From: an uncultured Clostridia bacterium
Lineage (GTDB): Bacteria > Bacillota > Clostridia > Oscillospirales > Ruminococcaceae
Length of the DNA stretch: 64,000 nt
Assembly (NCBI GenBank): GCA_945829235.1
Contig: CALZUA010000002.1
Coordinates: 183,505 to 247,504, forward strand
Reading direction: 5' to 3'
Below the pieces are notes generated by a model. It was not told the DNA's origin and made no database searches. It was given only the letters and a program-made list of their open reading frames with translations. Shown piece after piece: positions 7,836-16,946 of this stretch; position 1 is the stretch's first letter, and each line of letters opens with the position of its first letter. The position numbers and the translations under genes are program-made.

Positions 7836-9386
7836 ATGAGTATTCTTAAAAGGCTGGCAAAAAAAGTCTTTAACAGAACCGCTGTCTGCGTTTTCGGGAT
7901 TGTTGTGCAGATGGGGTATTTTGCCTCGCTTTGTCTGGGGCTTGGGTTTTGCTACAACGCGTCTTATCTGATTTTTCAGGCGCTCGGCGTTGTTGTGTCG
8001 ATGCTCATCATAAATTCGGACATCAACCCGAGCTATAAAATCGCTTGGATTTTGGTGATTATGGCGTTACCGATTTTCGGCGTGATGTTCTACATCTTTT
8101 TCGGGAACAGCAGTTCAAGCAATCGTCTGCGCAAAAAAATGTTCCCGTACATCGAGCAAGAGCGCCTTCTCCTCTCACAAAACGAGAAAATCATCAAAAA
8201 GCTCGCCGAAACCGAGCCGTTCCCTATCGCAAGGCAGGCTGAATATCTCACGAAATTCGGCGGGTGCGCGGTCTATGACAACACGAAATCCGTGTATCTG
8301 CCGAGCGGTGAGGACAAGTTCGCGGCGCTTCTCGTTGAACTCGAAAAGGCAAGAACGTTCATCTACCTCGAATATTTCATTATAGATGAAGGCAAAATGT
8401 GGAACTCAATTCTCGATATCCTCGAGAAAAAGGCAAAGCAAGGCGTTGACGTGCGCGTGATTTACGACGATATCGGCTGTTTGCTCACGCTTCCCGTAAA
8501 ATACGACCGCGTGCTTGAACAAAAAGGTATAAAGTGCCGCGTGTTCAACAAATTCAAGCCGTTTATCTCCAAGAAAATGAACAACCGCGACCACCGAAAA
8601 ATTTTCATCATCGACGACAAAATCGCTTTTACAGGCGGAATTAACCTCGCGGACGAGTATATAAACGAGTTTGAAAAGCACGGTCACTGGAAGGACTCCG
8701 CGGTTATGCTCAAGGGGCAGGCTGTCCGGAGCTTTACCGTGATGTTTCTCACGATGTGGAATTACCTCTCGGACGAAAAGCCGGCGGATTATCCGAGCTA
8801 TCTGCAAATTCCCCAAATTCCCGAGAAAAACGGCGGCGACGGCTTTGTTATCCCGTACACCGACAGTCCGCTTGACAACGAACCTGTCGGCGAAAACGTC
8901 TACCTCAACATCATAAACAACGCGCAAAAGTATGTCTATATCACAACCCCTTACCTCGTTATCGACAACGAAATGCAAAACGCCCTCACCCTCGCGGCAA
9001 AAAGCGGAGTTGACGTAAGAATTATCACGCCGCACGTTCCCGATAAGTGGTATGTCCACGCGGTCACAAGGGCTCACTACCGCAAGCTCACCGCGCTCGG
9101 CGTAAAAATCTACGAGTATGTCCCCGGTTTTATTCACTCAAAGAGCTTTGTCAGCGATGATACTACCGCTGTTGTCGGGACAATCAACCTCGATTACCGT
9201 AGCTTTTACCTCCACTTTGAATGTGCCGCGTGGCTTTACAAAACAGACTGCATCTCCGATATCAAGCGGGATTTCCTCAAAACCCTCGACGAGTGCGAGG
9301 AAGTAACCTATGACGACTGCCTTTCCGTCAATATTTTTGTCCGCGCGATCCGAGCTGTTCTGAAGCTGTTTTCGCCGCTGATGTAA
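7836..9386 (+). CDS. cls: Cardiolipin synthase (phospholipase D superfamily)
   Basis: This 516-aa membrane enzyme is expected to join two phosphatidylglycerols into cardiolipin and glycerol. Two to three hydrophobic helices fill the first 90 residues and include the PLDNUC-type segment INPSYKIAWILVIMALPIFGVMFY. Two HxKx4D catalytic motifs follow: DHRKIFIID.....GGIN in the first half and IHSKSFVSD....VGTINLD near the end. The ATG at 7836 is preceded by CGGAG; an earlier in-frame ATG has none. It has its own promoter and is an insertion relative to the Bacillus divIC-yabR order. Confidence 0.95.
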   Translation: MSILKRLAKKVFNRTAVCVFGIVVQMGYFASLCLGLGFCYNASYLIFQALGVVVSMLIINSDINPSYKIAWILVIMALPIFGVMFYIFFGNSSSSNRLRKKMFPYIEQERLLLSQNEKIIKKLAETEPFPIARQAEYLTKFGGCAVYDNTKSVYLPSGEDKFAALLVELEKARTFIYLEYFIIDEGKMWNSILDILEKKAKQGVDVRVIYDDIGCLLTLPVKYDRVLEQKGIKCRVFNKFKPFISKKMNNRDHRKIFIIDDKIAFTGGINLADEYINEFEKHGHWKDSAVMLKGQAVRSFTVMFLTMWNYLSDEKPADYPSYLQIPQIPEKNGGDGFVIPYTDSPLDNEPVGENVYLNIINNAQKYVYITTPYLVIDNEMQNALTLAAKSGVDVRIITPHVPDKWYVHAVTRAHYRKLTALGVKIYEYVPGFIHSKSFVSDDTTAVVGTINLDYRSFYLHFECAAWLYKTDCISDIKRDFLKTLDECEEVTYDDCLSVNIFVRAIRAVLKLFSPLM

Positions 9387-9471
9387 TTTTATCTTGCATA
9401 TTATCTCCGCTTGTTTCATATCTATTTAAATATAAAACGCTAGTGCATAAATTCTTCTCGGAGGTACAAAA

Positions 9472-10401
9472 ATGCAAGATTATTTGCCCGAAGGCTATTT
9501 GCTCACCACTGATGACAATATCGTTACCATTTCCACGCGCGCGCTCCTTTATGAAGCCAAACTGTCCGGAAAAATCCTTGAAGCACCCTGCCTTGTCTGC
9601 GACAGCAAGCACAACCTTATCGTTGGTTTAGGTTGTATGAAAGGCGTTATCCCGCGCGAAGAGGGCGCGCTCGGGATTTCCGAGGGAGCAACCAAGGATA
9701 TCGCTCTCATTTCAAGGGTGAACAAACCCGTTTGCTTTGTTGTAAGCGGATTTTCCGTCGATGAAAACGGCTCGGAATACGCGATTTTGTCACGCCGTCA
9801 AGCTCAGCAAAAATGCAAGCAAAACTATCTCGATAAGCTCAAACCCGGCGATGTTATCCCCGCAAAGGTTACGCATCTCGAACAATTCGGCTGTTTTGTG
9901 GACATCGGTTGCGGTATCCCATCGCTTATTCCCATCGACCTGATTTCGGTTTCGCGCATCTCTCACCCGTCCGACAGATTTTCCGTTGGACAGGAAATCA
10001 AGGCTGTTGTCAAATCTTTTGACAGTGACCGAATTTGCCTTTCGCATAAGGAGCTTCTCGGCACTTGGACTGAAAATGCCGCCCTTTTCGAGCAAGGCGA
10101 AACGGTAACCGGAATTGTGCGCTCGGTTGAGGAGTACGGCATTTTCGTTGAGCTTGCGCCAAATCTCGCGGGGCTTGCCGAGCCGAGAGCTGATGTTTCC
10201 GTCAACCAGCGCGCGTCTGTTTACATAAAGGCGATAATTCCCGAAAAGATGAAAATAAAGCTCATCATCGTGAACGCCTCGGATACCGCGTTTCACAACA
10301 ATGAGCCTAGATATTTTATTGAATCAGGACACATCGACAAGTGGGTTTACTCTTCCCCGCTCTGCTCCAAGATTATCGAAACGGATTTTAATCTCACTTG
10401 A
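9472..10401 (+). CDS. S1 RNA-binding domain protein (ribosomal protein S1-like)
   Basis: This 309-aa soluble protein has at least two S1 domains, at about 124-195 (GDVIPAKVTHLEQFGCFVDIG) and 205-270 (GETVTGIVRSVEEYGIFVELA). A degenerate S1-like fold is possible in the first 100 residues. Such short S1 homologues in Firmicutes bind RNA or ribosomes, but their exact role is open. It occupies the place of yabR downstream of divIC in Bacillus but is much larger than YabR. It starts at ATG 9472 behind CGGAGG. It ends 1 bp from the stop codon of the converging rarA gene with no terminator between. Confidence 0.88.
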   Translation: MQDYLPEGYLLTTDDNIVTISTRALLYEAKLSGKILEAPCLVCDSKHNLIVGLGCMKGVIPREEGALGISEGATKDIALISRVNKPVCFVVSGFSVDENGSEYAILSRRQAQQKCKQNYLDKLKPGDVIPAKVTHLEQFGCFVDIGCGIPSLIPIDLISVSRISHPSDRFSVGQEIKAVVKSFDSDRICLSHKELLGTWTENAALFEQGETVTGIVRSVEEYGIFVELAPNLAGLAEPRADVSVNQRASVYIKAIIPEKMKIKLIIVNASDTAFHNNEPRYFIESGHIDKWVYSSPLCSKIIETDFNLT

Positions 10402-10402
10402 T

Positions 10403-11650
10403 TTACTCGCCCTTGATTTTTTTCCGATACTCTTTCGCGGCGTTTTCCATCTTGTTGTCGCCGAACTCGTAGTAAATTTTGTCCTTCAAACAGTCCGGAA
10501 GATACTGCTGTTTAACGTAATGATTCGGGTAATCGTGCGGGTAAAGGTAGTGTTGTCCTTTAACCACAGCGTCCTCGCCGTCGCAGTGTTTGTTCTGCAA
10601 ATGACGCGGAAAATCACCAGTAACACCGTTCTGCACGTCCGCAAGCGCCGCGTTTATCGCTTTGTAGGCGCTGTTGGATTTCGGTGAGGTGGCAAGCAAC
10701 ACAATCGCGTTTGCAAGCGGTATTCTCGCCTCAGGCAAGCCCAGTTGCATCGCGCTGTCAACGCAGGCTTTTACTATCGGTATCGCCAACGGATAAGCAA
10801 GTCCAACGTCCTCTGCAGCAATCACAAGCAGTCTTCTCGACAGCGAGATTATATCGCCCGCGTCCATAAGCCTTGCCGCGTAGTGAAGCGCCGCGTTTTC
10901 GTCCGAGCCGCGTATTGACTTTTGCAGTGCCGACAAAAGGTCGTAGTGCTGGTCGCCGTCACGGTCGTAGCGCATATTGCTCCGCTGGGTAAGCTCCTTT
11001 GCAAGCTCCAGCGTTACCCTGCCGTTATCGGCGGAAACCGCGCACAACTCCACAGTGTTCAGGCATTTCCTCACATCGCCGCCAACACCGTGACAAATGT
11101 AATCAACAGCTTCCTCCTCAATACTTAGCTCTTCGCCGATTTCCGCAGAGATTTCGGCGAAACCTCTTTTTACCGCCATTTTCAGCTCCTCCGGCTCAAC
11201 CGGCTTGAACTCAAACACCGTTGAACGTGACAAAATCGCGTTGTAAACGTAAAAATACGGGTTCTCCGTGGTTGAAGCAATCAGGGTTATTGAGCCGTTT
11301 TCGATGTACTCGAGCAGGCTTTGCTGTTGCTTTTTGTTGAGGTACTGGATTTCATCAAGGTAAAGCAAAATCCCGTTCGAGCCGAGAAATGTGTCGATTT
11401 CCGCAACAATTTCCTTGATATCCGCAGTTGACGCGGATGTGCCGTTCAGCTTGTGAAGCCGCATATTCGCCGACTCGGCTATTATCCGCGCAATCGTGGT
11501 TTTCCCCACTCCCGATGGTCCGTAGAAAATCATATTCGGGATTTTCCCCGATTTTATGATTTTCAAAAGCGGCTTTCCCTCGCCGAGAAGGTGAGTTTGT
11601 CCGACAACATCGTCCAGCGTTTTCGGACGGATTTTATCCGCAAGTGGCAT
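10403..11650 (-). CDS. rarA: Replication-associated recombination protein A (RarA/MgsA)
   Basis: This 415-aa AAA+ ATPase of the clamp-loader family acts at stalled replication forks. It has Walker A GPSGVGKTT, Walker B LLYLDEIQ, a sensor region (STTENPYF) and the RarA C-terminal tetramerisation region (PLANAIVLLATSPKSNSAYKAINAALADV and YPHDYPNHYVKQQYLP). The start codon follows the prs stop codon after a single base, so it is translated in tandem with prs. Length and domain order are normal for the family. Confidence 0.95.
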   Translation of the reverse strand: MPLADKIRPKTLDDVVGQTHLLGEGKPLLKIIKSGKIPNMIFYGPSGVGKTTIARIIAESANMRLHKLNGTSASTADIKEIVAEIDTFLGSNGILLYLDEIQYLNKKQQQSLLEYIENGSITLIASTTENPYFYVYNAILSRSTVFEFKPVEPEELKMAVKRGFAEISAEIGEELSIEEEAVDYICHGVGGDVRKCLNTVELCAVSADNGRVTLELAKELTQRSNMRYDRDGDQHYDLLSALQKSIRGSDENAALHYAARLMDAGDIISLSRRLLVIAAEDVGLAYPLAIPIVKACVDSAMQLGLPEARIPLANAIVLLATSPKSNSAYKAINAALADVQNGVTGDFPRHLQNKHCDGEDAVVKGQHYLYPHDYPNHYVKQQYLPDCLKDKIYYEFGDNKMENAAKEYRKKIKGE

Positions 11651-11651
11651 T

Positions 11652-12803
11652 TTACAATCCTCTGTGTTCCTGAAGAAGCGCGTTTATCTTCTCAATCGGG
11701 TCGATTACAGCGCTAACGGAAGTGTCGTGGTTAAGCGACGCGATGAAATAAGCCAAGTACTTTGAAACGTCAACCTCCTTAAACCACTCGCGCTTTAAAA
11801 GCTCGGGCGAGCGGTATGTAAGGTTTGTACCGAATACCGCGTCAAGCATTCCCTCTTCATAAGCCTTGTCAAACTGCTCAAGACCGTTCGTGAAGATGCT
11901 ATAGGTTGCGTAAGCGAAGAAACGCTTTGCCTTGCGCTTGTGAACTTCTCTTGCGATATCAAGCATAGACTCGCCGCTTGAAATAATGTCATCGGCAACG
12001 AAAACCGTCTTTCCTTCAACGTCCGAGCCGAGATATTCGTGAGCAACAATCGGGTTTCTGCCGTTTACAATCTGCGAGTAATCACGGCGCTTGTAGAACA
12101 TTCCCATCTCAACTCCAAGTACCGACGCGTAGAACATATTTCTGTTCAGTGCGCCCTCGTCGGGGCTGATTACCATAAAGTTGTTCTTGTTGATAACAAG
12201 GTCGGGGAACGCCTTGAACATTGTTTTCAGCACCTGATAAGACGGGATAACGTTGTCAAAGCCCATAAGCGGCACTGCATTGCACACGCGCGGGTCATGA
12301 GCGTCAACGGTTATCACGTTCGCAACACCCATTGCGTGAAGCTCCTGAAGCATAACCGCGCAGTCCAAGCTCTCGCGGTAAGAACGTCTGTGCTGACGAC
12401 CGCCGTAAAGCAACGGCATAATCACGTTTATTCTATGAGGCTTGCCGCTTGCCGCCTGTATAATACGCTTCAAATCAGCGTAGTGGTCATCGGGCGACAT
12501 ATAGTTCTCCTTGTCGAAGAGCTGATATTTACAGTTATAGTTGCCCACGTCAACCAAAATAAACAAGTCCTTGCCGCGAACCGTGCTCTTGATAAGACCT
12601 TTCGCGTCACCCGAAGAAAATCTCGGGCACTCCGCTTCAATCATAAACTCGCGCTGTGGTCTGCCGTTTCTGTCCGCCCAGCGCGTGAGATAACCGTTAA
12701 TCCGCGCCGCAAGCTCCTCAGTGCCGCGCATCGCAATCAATCCGATAGGAGCAACCTCATTGTACTCCTGATAAAGAACTTCCGTATTTTTTACAGTTGT
12801 CAT
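11652..12803 (-). CDS. prs: Ribose-phosphate pyrophosphokinase, divergent class
   Basis: This 383-aa protein makes PRPP from ribose 5-phosphate and ATP. It has the N-terminal phosphoribosyltransferase-like half (FILVDVGNYNCKYQLF, MPLLYGGRQHRRSYRES, VITVDAHDPRVCNAVPL) and the PRPP-binding loop VFVADDIISSGESM. It is about 65 residues longer than classical PrsA, and its binding loop differs from the usual VDDMIDTGGT. It therefore belongs to a divergent class often seen in Clostridia, and whether it is the only PRPP synthase here is unknown. It is in an operon with glyA, a SHOCT protein and rarA. Confidence 0.85.
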   Translation of the reverse strand: MTTVKNTEVLYQEYNEVAPIGLIAMRGTEELAARINGYLTRWADRNGRPQREFMIEAECPRFSSGDAKGLIKSTVRGKDLFILVDVGNYNCKYQLFDKENYMSPDDHYADLKRIIQAASGKPHRINVIMPLLYGGRQHRRSYRESLDCAVMLQELHAMGVANVITVDAHDPRVCNAVPLMGFDNVIPSYQVLKTMFKAFPDLVINKNNFMVISPDEGALNRNMFYASVLGVEMGMFYKRRDYSQIVNGRNPIVAHEYLGSDVEGKTVFVADDIISSGESMLDIAREVHKRKAKRFFAYATYSIFTNGLEQFDKAYEEGMLDAVFGTNLTYRSPELLKREWFKEVDVSKYLAYFIASLNHDTSVSAVIDPIEKINALLQEHRGL

Positions 12804-12841
12804 CTGTTTACCCTTCCTTTGCCGTTAACTTTAGAATACCT

Positions 12842-13156
12842 TCACTTATTATCGTATTCGGCGTTTAACAGCTGAATTTTTCGAGCGTAATATTCCTCCT
12901 GCGTAATTCCGCCACCGGCAAAAATCGCTTCGAGTTTCTGCAACTCCTGCGCTTTCTTCCTGTTAAACACAGAAATACACAAAAGTCCTCTCGTCGAACG
13001 TCTTCCAAAAACAACGCCAACCATTGTGAAAACAAAAGCCAATATAATAAGAACAGTATTATGCAAAAAAGTACCGAAAAATCCGCAGACAAATCCGCCT
13101 ATAACAAGAACTACACCTATAATAATGCCGAGAATACAGCGCTGTTTGTATGTCAT
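12842..13156 (-). CDS. Small membrane protein with SHOCT-like C-terminus
   Basis: This 104-aa protein has two hydrophobic helices (about 8-28 and 33-52) followed by a basic loop. Its C-terminal segment is LQKLEAIFAGGGITQEEYYARKIQLL. That end fits the SHOCT short helical domain (leucine-rich helix, G-I/T-x-EEY, K..LL), a module thought to mediate oligomerisation or membrane-protein contacts. No function can be assigned. It lies 10 bp after glyA and 38 bp before prs, so it is probably co-transcribed with both. Confidence 0.75.
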   Translation of the reverse strand: MTYKQRCILGIIIGVVLVIGGFVCGFFGTFLHNTVLIILAFVFTMVGVVFGRRSTRGLLCISVFNRKKAQELQKLEAIFAGGGITQEEYYARKIQLLNAEYDNK

Positions 13157-13166
13157 AGCTTACTCC

Positions 13167-14420
13167 TTACTCGTAAAGCGGATATTTCTTTGTAAGCTCG
13201 GTTACCATCTCGCGAACCTTGTCTGCGGTACCGTTGAAATCCTTTGCCGTAAGATAAATGCACTCGCCGATTACCTTCATATCCTCTTCCTTCAGTCCGC
13301 GTGTGGTAACGGCGGGAGTTCCTATTCTTACGCCGCTTGTGTACGCAGGCTTCTGCGGGTCGTTCGGGATTGCGTTCTTGTTAACCGTGATATAAACCGC
13401 GTCAAGGTTGGTTTCAAGCTCCTTGCCCGTGATGTTAAACGGACGAAGGTCAACGAGCATCAGGTGGTTGTCCGTGCCGCCCGAAACAAGGTTGAAGCCC
13501 TTTTCGAGAAGCGTATCCGCGAGAACCTTTGCGTTCTTGACAATCTGCTCGCCGTATGCCTTGAACTCGGGCTTGAGCGCCTCGCCGAAGCAAACCGCCT
13601 TTGCCGCTATAACGTGCATCAAAGGTCCGCCCTGAAGTCCGGGAAATATCGCGGAGTTTATCTTCTTGGCAATGTACTCGTTGTTGGTGAGTATCAGTCC
13701 GCCGCGAGGACCGCGAAGAGTCTTGTGAGTTGTCGTGGTAACAACGTCTGCGTAAGGAACGGGGCTTTCGTGCTGACCTGCGGCAACAAGTCCCGCGATG
13801 TGCGCCATATCTACCATAAGATACGCGCCGACCGCTCTTGCAATCGCCGACAGCTTCTTGAAATCAATCGCTCTCGGATAAGCCGACGCGCCCGCTACAA
13901 TGAGCTTGGGCTTGCACTTGTTTGCCTGCTTATAAAGCTCCTCGTAATCGATAAAGCCGTCATCGTTTGTGCCGTAAGCAACAAAGTTGTACATTTTACC
14001 GGACATATTTACGGGAGAACCGTGGGTGAGGTGTCCGCCATGAGCAAGGCTCATTCCCATCACAGTGTCGCCGGGGTTCAAAAGTGCGAGATAAACCGCC
14101 TCGTTTGCCTGAGCGCCCGAGTGTGCCTGTACATTCGCGAAATTCGCGCCGAACAGCTTCTTTGCACGCTCAATCGCTATATTCTCGACAATATCAACGT
14201 CCTCGCAACCGCCATAATAGCGCTTTCCCGGATATCCCTCGGCATATTTGTTCGTGAGAACGCTTCCCATTGCCGCCATTACCGCGGGAGATACAATATT
14301 CTCGCTTGCAATCAGCTCGAGGTTACGCTTCTGGCGCTTCAGCTCCAGCCCCATTGCATCGGCTACCTCGCTGTCATAGCCGCCGAGAAATCCGATAGTG
14401 TCCACCAAATCGTTGTACAT
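13167..14420 (-). CDS. glyA: Serine hydroxymethyltransferase
   Basis: This 417-aa PLP enzyme interconverts serine plus tetrahydrofolate and glycine plus 5,10-methylene-tetrahydrofolate, supplying one-carbon units. It has the complete signature: [33 protein letters not shown], the cofactor-binding lysine in [14 protein letters not shown], and a normal C-terminus. It starts at ATG 14420 behind AAAGGAG, about 30 nt downstream of the probable transcript start, so no riboswitch fits in the leader. It is first in an operon with a SHOCT protein, prs and rarA. Confidence 0.97.
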   Translation of the reverse strand: MYNDLVDTIGFLGGYDSEVADAMGLELKRQKRNLELIASENIVSPAVMAAMGSVLTNKYAEGYPGKRYYGGCEDVDIVENIAIERAKKLFGANFANVQAHSGAQANEAVYLALLNPGDTVMGMSLAHGGHLTHGSPVNMSGKMYNFVAYGTNDDGFIDYEELYKQANKCKPKLIVAGASAYPRAIDFKKLSAIARAVGAYLMVDMAHIAGLVAAGQHESPVPYADVVTTTTHKTLRGPRGGLILTNNEYIAKKINSAIFPGLQGGPLMHVIAAKAVCFGEALKPEFKAYGEQIVKNAKVLADTLLEKGFNLVSGGTDNHLMLVDLRPFNITGKELETNLDAVYITVNKNAIPNDPQKPAYTSGVRIGTPAVTTRGLKEEDMKVIGECIYLTAKDFNGTADKVREMVTELTKKYPLYE

Positions 14421-14457
14421 AAGAAACTCCTTTCAAAAGAAAAAATACTACAGAATA

Positions 14458-14486
14458 ATTTTAACACAAAACGCGACTTTTTTCAA
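14458..14486 (-). promoter_or_regulatory. Promoter of the glyA operon
   Basis: On the minus strand TTGAAA, a 17-bp spacer and TAAAAT lie 38 bp upstream of glyA. Confidence 0.8.
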
Positions 14487-14510
14487 GTATTTTTGCAATT
14501 ATTATATATA

Positions 14511-14571
14511 AAAAAAAGCCGCTTATCAACACGGCTTTTTGGTAATTTTTTAAAGCAACACAAAATGCTTT
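14511..14571 (-). terminator. Terminator region of the permease gene
   Basis: AAAAAGCCG and CGGCTTTTT (14513-14540, 10-nt loop) form a hairpin followed on the minus strand by a U-rich run. A weaker hairpin (AAAGCA with TGCTTT, 14552-14571) lies just before it. Together they separate the permease gene from the glyA promoter. Confidence 0.78.
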
Positions 14572-14602
14572 TAGGCTAACGACTTTTCCTTGGGTTATTG
14601 AC

Positions 14603-15709
14603 TTAAATTTGCCCCGTCAACAGCTCAAATCCGAGCAATAGTGCCAGAAACGCGAAATTGTACACCGTGAACTCAGCGAAATATCTTCCCTTTTTGGCGT
14701 TTTCCGAGCGCGCGTACAGCTTGAACGAAATCAGACTTGCAAGAGAGGCAATAAGCGTGCCCATTCCGCCGATGTTTACGCCGAGGAGAAGCGCGTTTGA
14801 GTTGTCCGTGAAGCCCGAGAGCATTATCGCACACGGTACATTGCTGATTATCTGCGACAGCCCACAGCCCAAAAGCAGTTCCCTGCCGCTCAAAATCGAG
14901 CTTATGAACTCCCTCACCTGCGGCACTGCCGAAATGTTGCCGACAAATACGAAAAAGCACACGAAAGTTGCAAGCAAGGCGTAATCGGGTTTTGCGAGAA
15001 TTTTTCTGTCAAAAATCAGCGCGGCTATAAGCGTTACGCCGAGCGTTATCCGGTAATCAAGAACGCGCGCTACCGTTGCGATACAAACAGCAAAAATCAC
15101 CGCGTAAACAAAGAAATTCCGCGTTGGTTTGAAGCTCGCGGTTTTTTCGCTCTTTTCAACGCTCTCCGAGGGTATCAAAATCAGCGAAATCAAGATTAGC
15201 GCAAGGCTAACACCGCTTATCGGGAGCATTACCGCAAAGAAATCTGCGGGATTGTAGTTGTAGTGCGAATAGATGTAAAGGTTTTGCGGGTTGCCGATGG
15301 GGGTTACCATTGAACCGAGATTTGCCGCCGCTGTTTCCAGCACAATTGAGCGGATTGTCACAATTTCCCTGCCCCTGAACAGCAAAAGCGTAAGCGGAAC
15401 AAACGTAAGTAAGCTCACGTCGTTTGTGATAAACATGGACATCACAAAACACAGCACAACAAGCGCCGCCGAAAGCGAACGCGTGTTCTTGAAACGAACG
15501 GTGAGCTTTGACGAGATAAAGTCAAAAAGCCCCGTTTTCCCGAAGCCTTGAACAGTTACCATTAAACAAAACAAAATCGCCAGCACCGAAAAATCTATGT
15601 ATCCCAAATATTCCGCGCTCGGCGGGGTTATTATCATCGAAAGCGCCGCCAGCACAAACGCTATGAAAAGCACGATTTCGCGCTTTATGAATTTCAATAT
15701 TTTTGACAT
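14603..15709 (-). CDS. ArsB/NhaD-superfamily (SLC13-like) anion permease
   Basis: This 368-aa membrane protein has about 10 hydrophobic helices. The ion-transporter superfamily hallmarks are the two half-repeats with ITNDVSLLTFVP and PIGNPQNLYIY in the first half and LSQIISNVPCAIML and GVNIGGMGTLIASLASLISF in the second. Members carry arsenite, citrate, sulfate or sodium, and substrate cannot be read from the sequence. No arsenic-resistance genes are nearby. The length is shorter than most SLC13 members (about 420-450). It is monocistronic and diverges from pyrB. Confidence 0.82.
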   Translation of the reverse strand: MSKILKFIKREIVLFIAFVLAALSMIITPPSAEYLGYIDFSVLAILFCLMVTVQGFGKTGLFDFISSKLTVRFKNTRSLSAALVVLCFVMSMFITNDVSLLTFVPLTLLLFRGREIVTIRSIVLETAAANLGSMVTPIGNPQNLYIYSHYNYNPADFFAVMLPISGVSLALILISLILIPSESVEKSEKTASFKPTRNFFVYAVIFAVCIATVARVLDYRITLGVTLIAALIFDRKILAKPDYALLATFVCFFVFVGNISAVPQVREFISSILSGRELLLGCGLSQIISNVPCAIMLSGFTDNSNALLLGVNIGGMGTLIASLASLISFKLYARSENAKKGRYFAEFTVYNFAFLALLLGFELLTGQI

Positions 15710-15776
15710 TTTTTCACCACCAAAACAATATTATATCACATTTTTCCTGTTATTTCAATATTTTTTTCAAAACATC

Positions 15777-15805
15777 TTGAAAAACAGCGCGCATTTTGAT
15801 ATAAT
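15777..15805 (+). promoter_or_regulatory. Promoter of pyrB
   Basis: TTGAAA, 17 bp and TATAAT lie 29 bp upstream of the TTG start codon. The leader is too short for a PyrR attenuator. Confidence 0.82.
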
Positions 15806-15834
15806 TATAAGGAAAAGAAAGGCAGGCGATATTT

Positions 15835-16911
15835 TTGCGTTTTAACCATTTGATTGATATGGACGATTATTCCGTTGCACAATGGAACGAAATCGTTGCT
15901 CTTGCCGAGAAAATCAAGGCAAATCCCGAGGAGTACTCGGAAAAGTGCAAGGGGAAAATTATGGCAACGCTCTTCTACGAGCCGTCAACCCGCACCCAAA
16001 TGAGCTTTCAGGCGGCGATGATTAGGCTCGGCGGAAGCATTATCGGCTTCGATAATCCGGGCAATTCTTCCGTTGCCAAGGGCGAAAATCTCAAGGATAC
16101 CATCAAAATCGTAAGCACCTACTCGGATATTCTCGTTATGCGGCACAATCAGGAAGGCTCGGCAAAAGCCGCGGCTCTTTGTGCGGACTGTCACGTCATA
16201 AACGCAGGCGACGGCGGTCACCTTCACCCGACGCAGACGCTCACCGATTTGCTCACGCTCAAAAGCGAACTCGGACGGCTAGACAACCTTACCGTTGGGC
16301 TTTGCGGTGACTTGAAATACGGGAGAACCGTTCACTCGCTTGTGAAAGCGCTTTCCTGTTACCCGAACAACAAATTCGTGTTGATTTCAACTCCCGCGCT
16401 TGCTCTGCCCTCTTACGTCAAGGATTTTATCGACGCGCACAAGAGCAGCTTCATCGAGGTAAAAACAATCGACGAGTGCATCGGAAAGCTGGATATGCTC
16501 TATATGACGAGAATTCAGCGCGAGCGTTTTGACAGCGATGAGGAATACGAGCGTCAGAAAAACGTGTACTGCCTCACCAAAGCGAAAATGGAGTACGCGC
16601 GAAAAGATATGATTGTTATGCACCCGCTTCCGAGGGTGAACGAGATTGAGGTTGCCGTGGACGATGACCCGCGCGCGGCTTATTTCCGTCAGGCAAACAA
16701 CGGAATGTACGTCAGAATGGCGCTTATCCTCACCACGATGAACCTCACTCCCAAAACAAAGCCGCTTCTTCTCGGCGAAATCCACAACAACGTCTGCTGT
16801 ACAAACCCAAAGTGCGTCACGCAAACCGAGAAATATCTCCCACACAGCTTTATTCGCTACGGCGATATTTTAATCTGCGAGTACTGCGACGAACGAATTT
16901 TGTTGCACTAA
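15835..16911 (+). CDS. pyrB: Aspartate carbamoyltransferase with PyrI-type zinc domain
   Basis: This 358-aa enzyme catalyses carbamoyl phosphate plus aspartate to carbamoyl aspartate, the committed step of pyrimidine synthesis. Residues 1 to about 310 are a complete catalytic chain with EPSTRTQMSF, the aspartate loop and HPLPR. The last 40 residues are a zinc ribbon: C322-x4-C327 and C348-x2-C351. This spacing closely follows the zinc domain of the regulatory chain PyrI. The allosteric nucleotide-binding domain of PyrI is absent. The TTG start at 15835 is needed for the usual HLIDM opening. No pyrI or other pyr genes are adjacent. Confidence 0.93.
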   Translation: MRFNHLIDMDDYSVAQWNEIVALAEKIKANPEEYSEKCKGKIMATLFYEPSTRTQMSFQAAMIRLGGSIIGFDNPGNSSVAKGENLKDTIKIVSTYSDILVMRHNQEGSAKAAALCADCHVINAGDGGHLHPTQTLTDLLTLKSELGRLDNLTVGLCGDLKYGRTVHSLVKALSCYPNNKFVLISTPALALPSYVKDFIDAHKSSFIEVKTIDECIGKLDMLYMTRIQRERFDSDEEYERQKNVYCLTKAKMEYARKDMIVMHPLPRVNEIEVAVDDDPRAAYFRQANNGMYVRMALILTTMNLTPKTKPLLLGEIHNNVCCTNPKCVTQTEKYLPHSFIRYGDILICEYCDERILLH

Positions 16912-16918
16912 AAATAAC

Positions 16919-16946
16919 TGCCCGAGAAAAGCTCTCGGGCAATTTT
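16919..16946. terminator. Bidirectional terminator of pyrB and the SIMPL gene
   Basis: TGCCCGAGA and TCTCGGGCA form a 9-bp stem with a 5-nt loop, followed by ATTTTTT. It lies between two converging genes. Confidence 0.9.

Noticed and set aside
12039..12875. 278-codon open frame opposite prs
   Set aside because: Shadow of the PRPP synthase gene with no start signal.
13026..14579. Long open frame (517 codons) opposite glyA
   Set aside because: It is the antisense of the clearly functional glyA gene, with no ribosome-binding site and no recognisable protein features.
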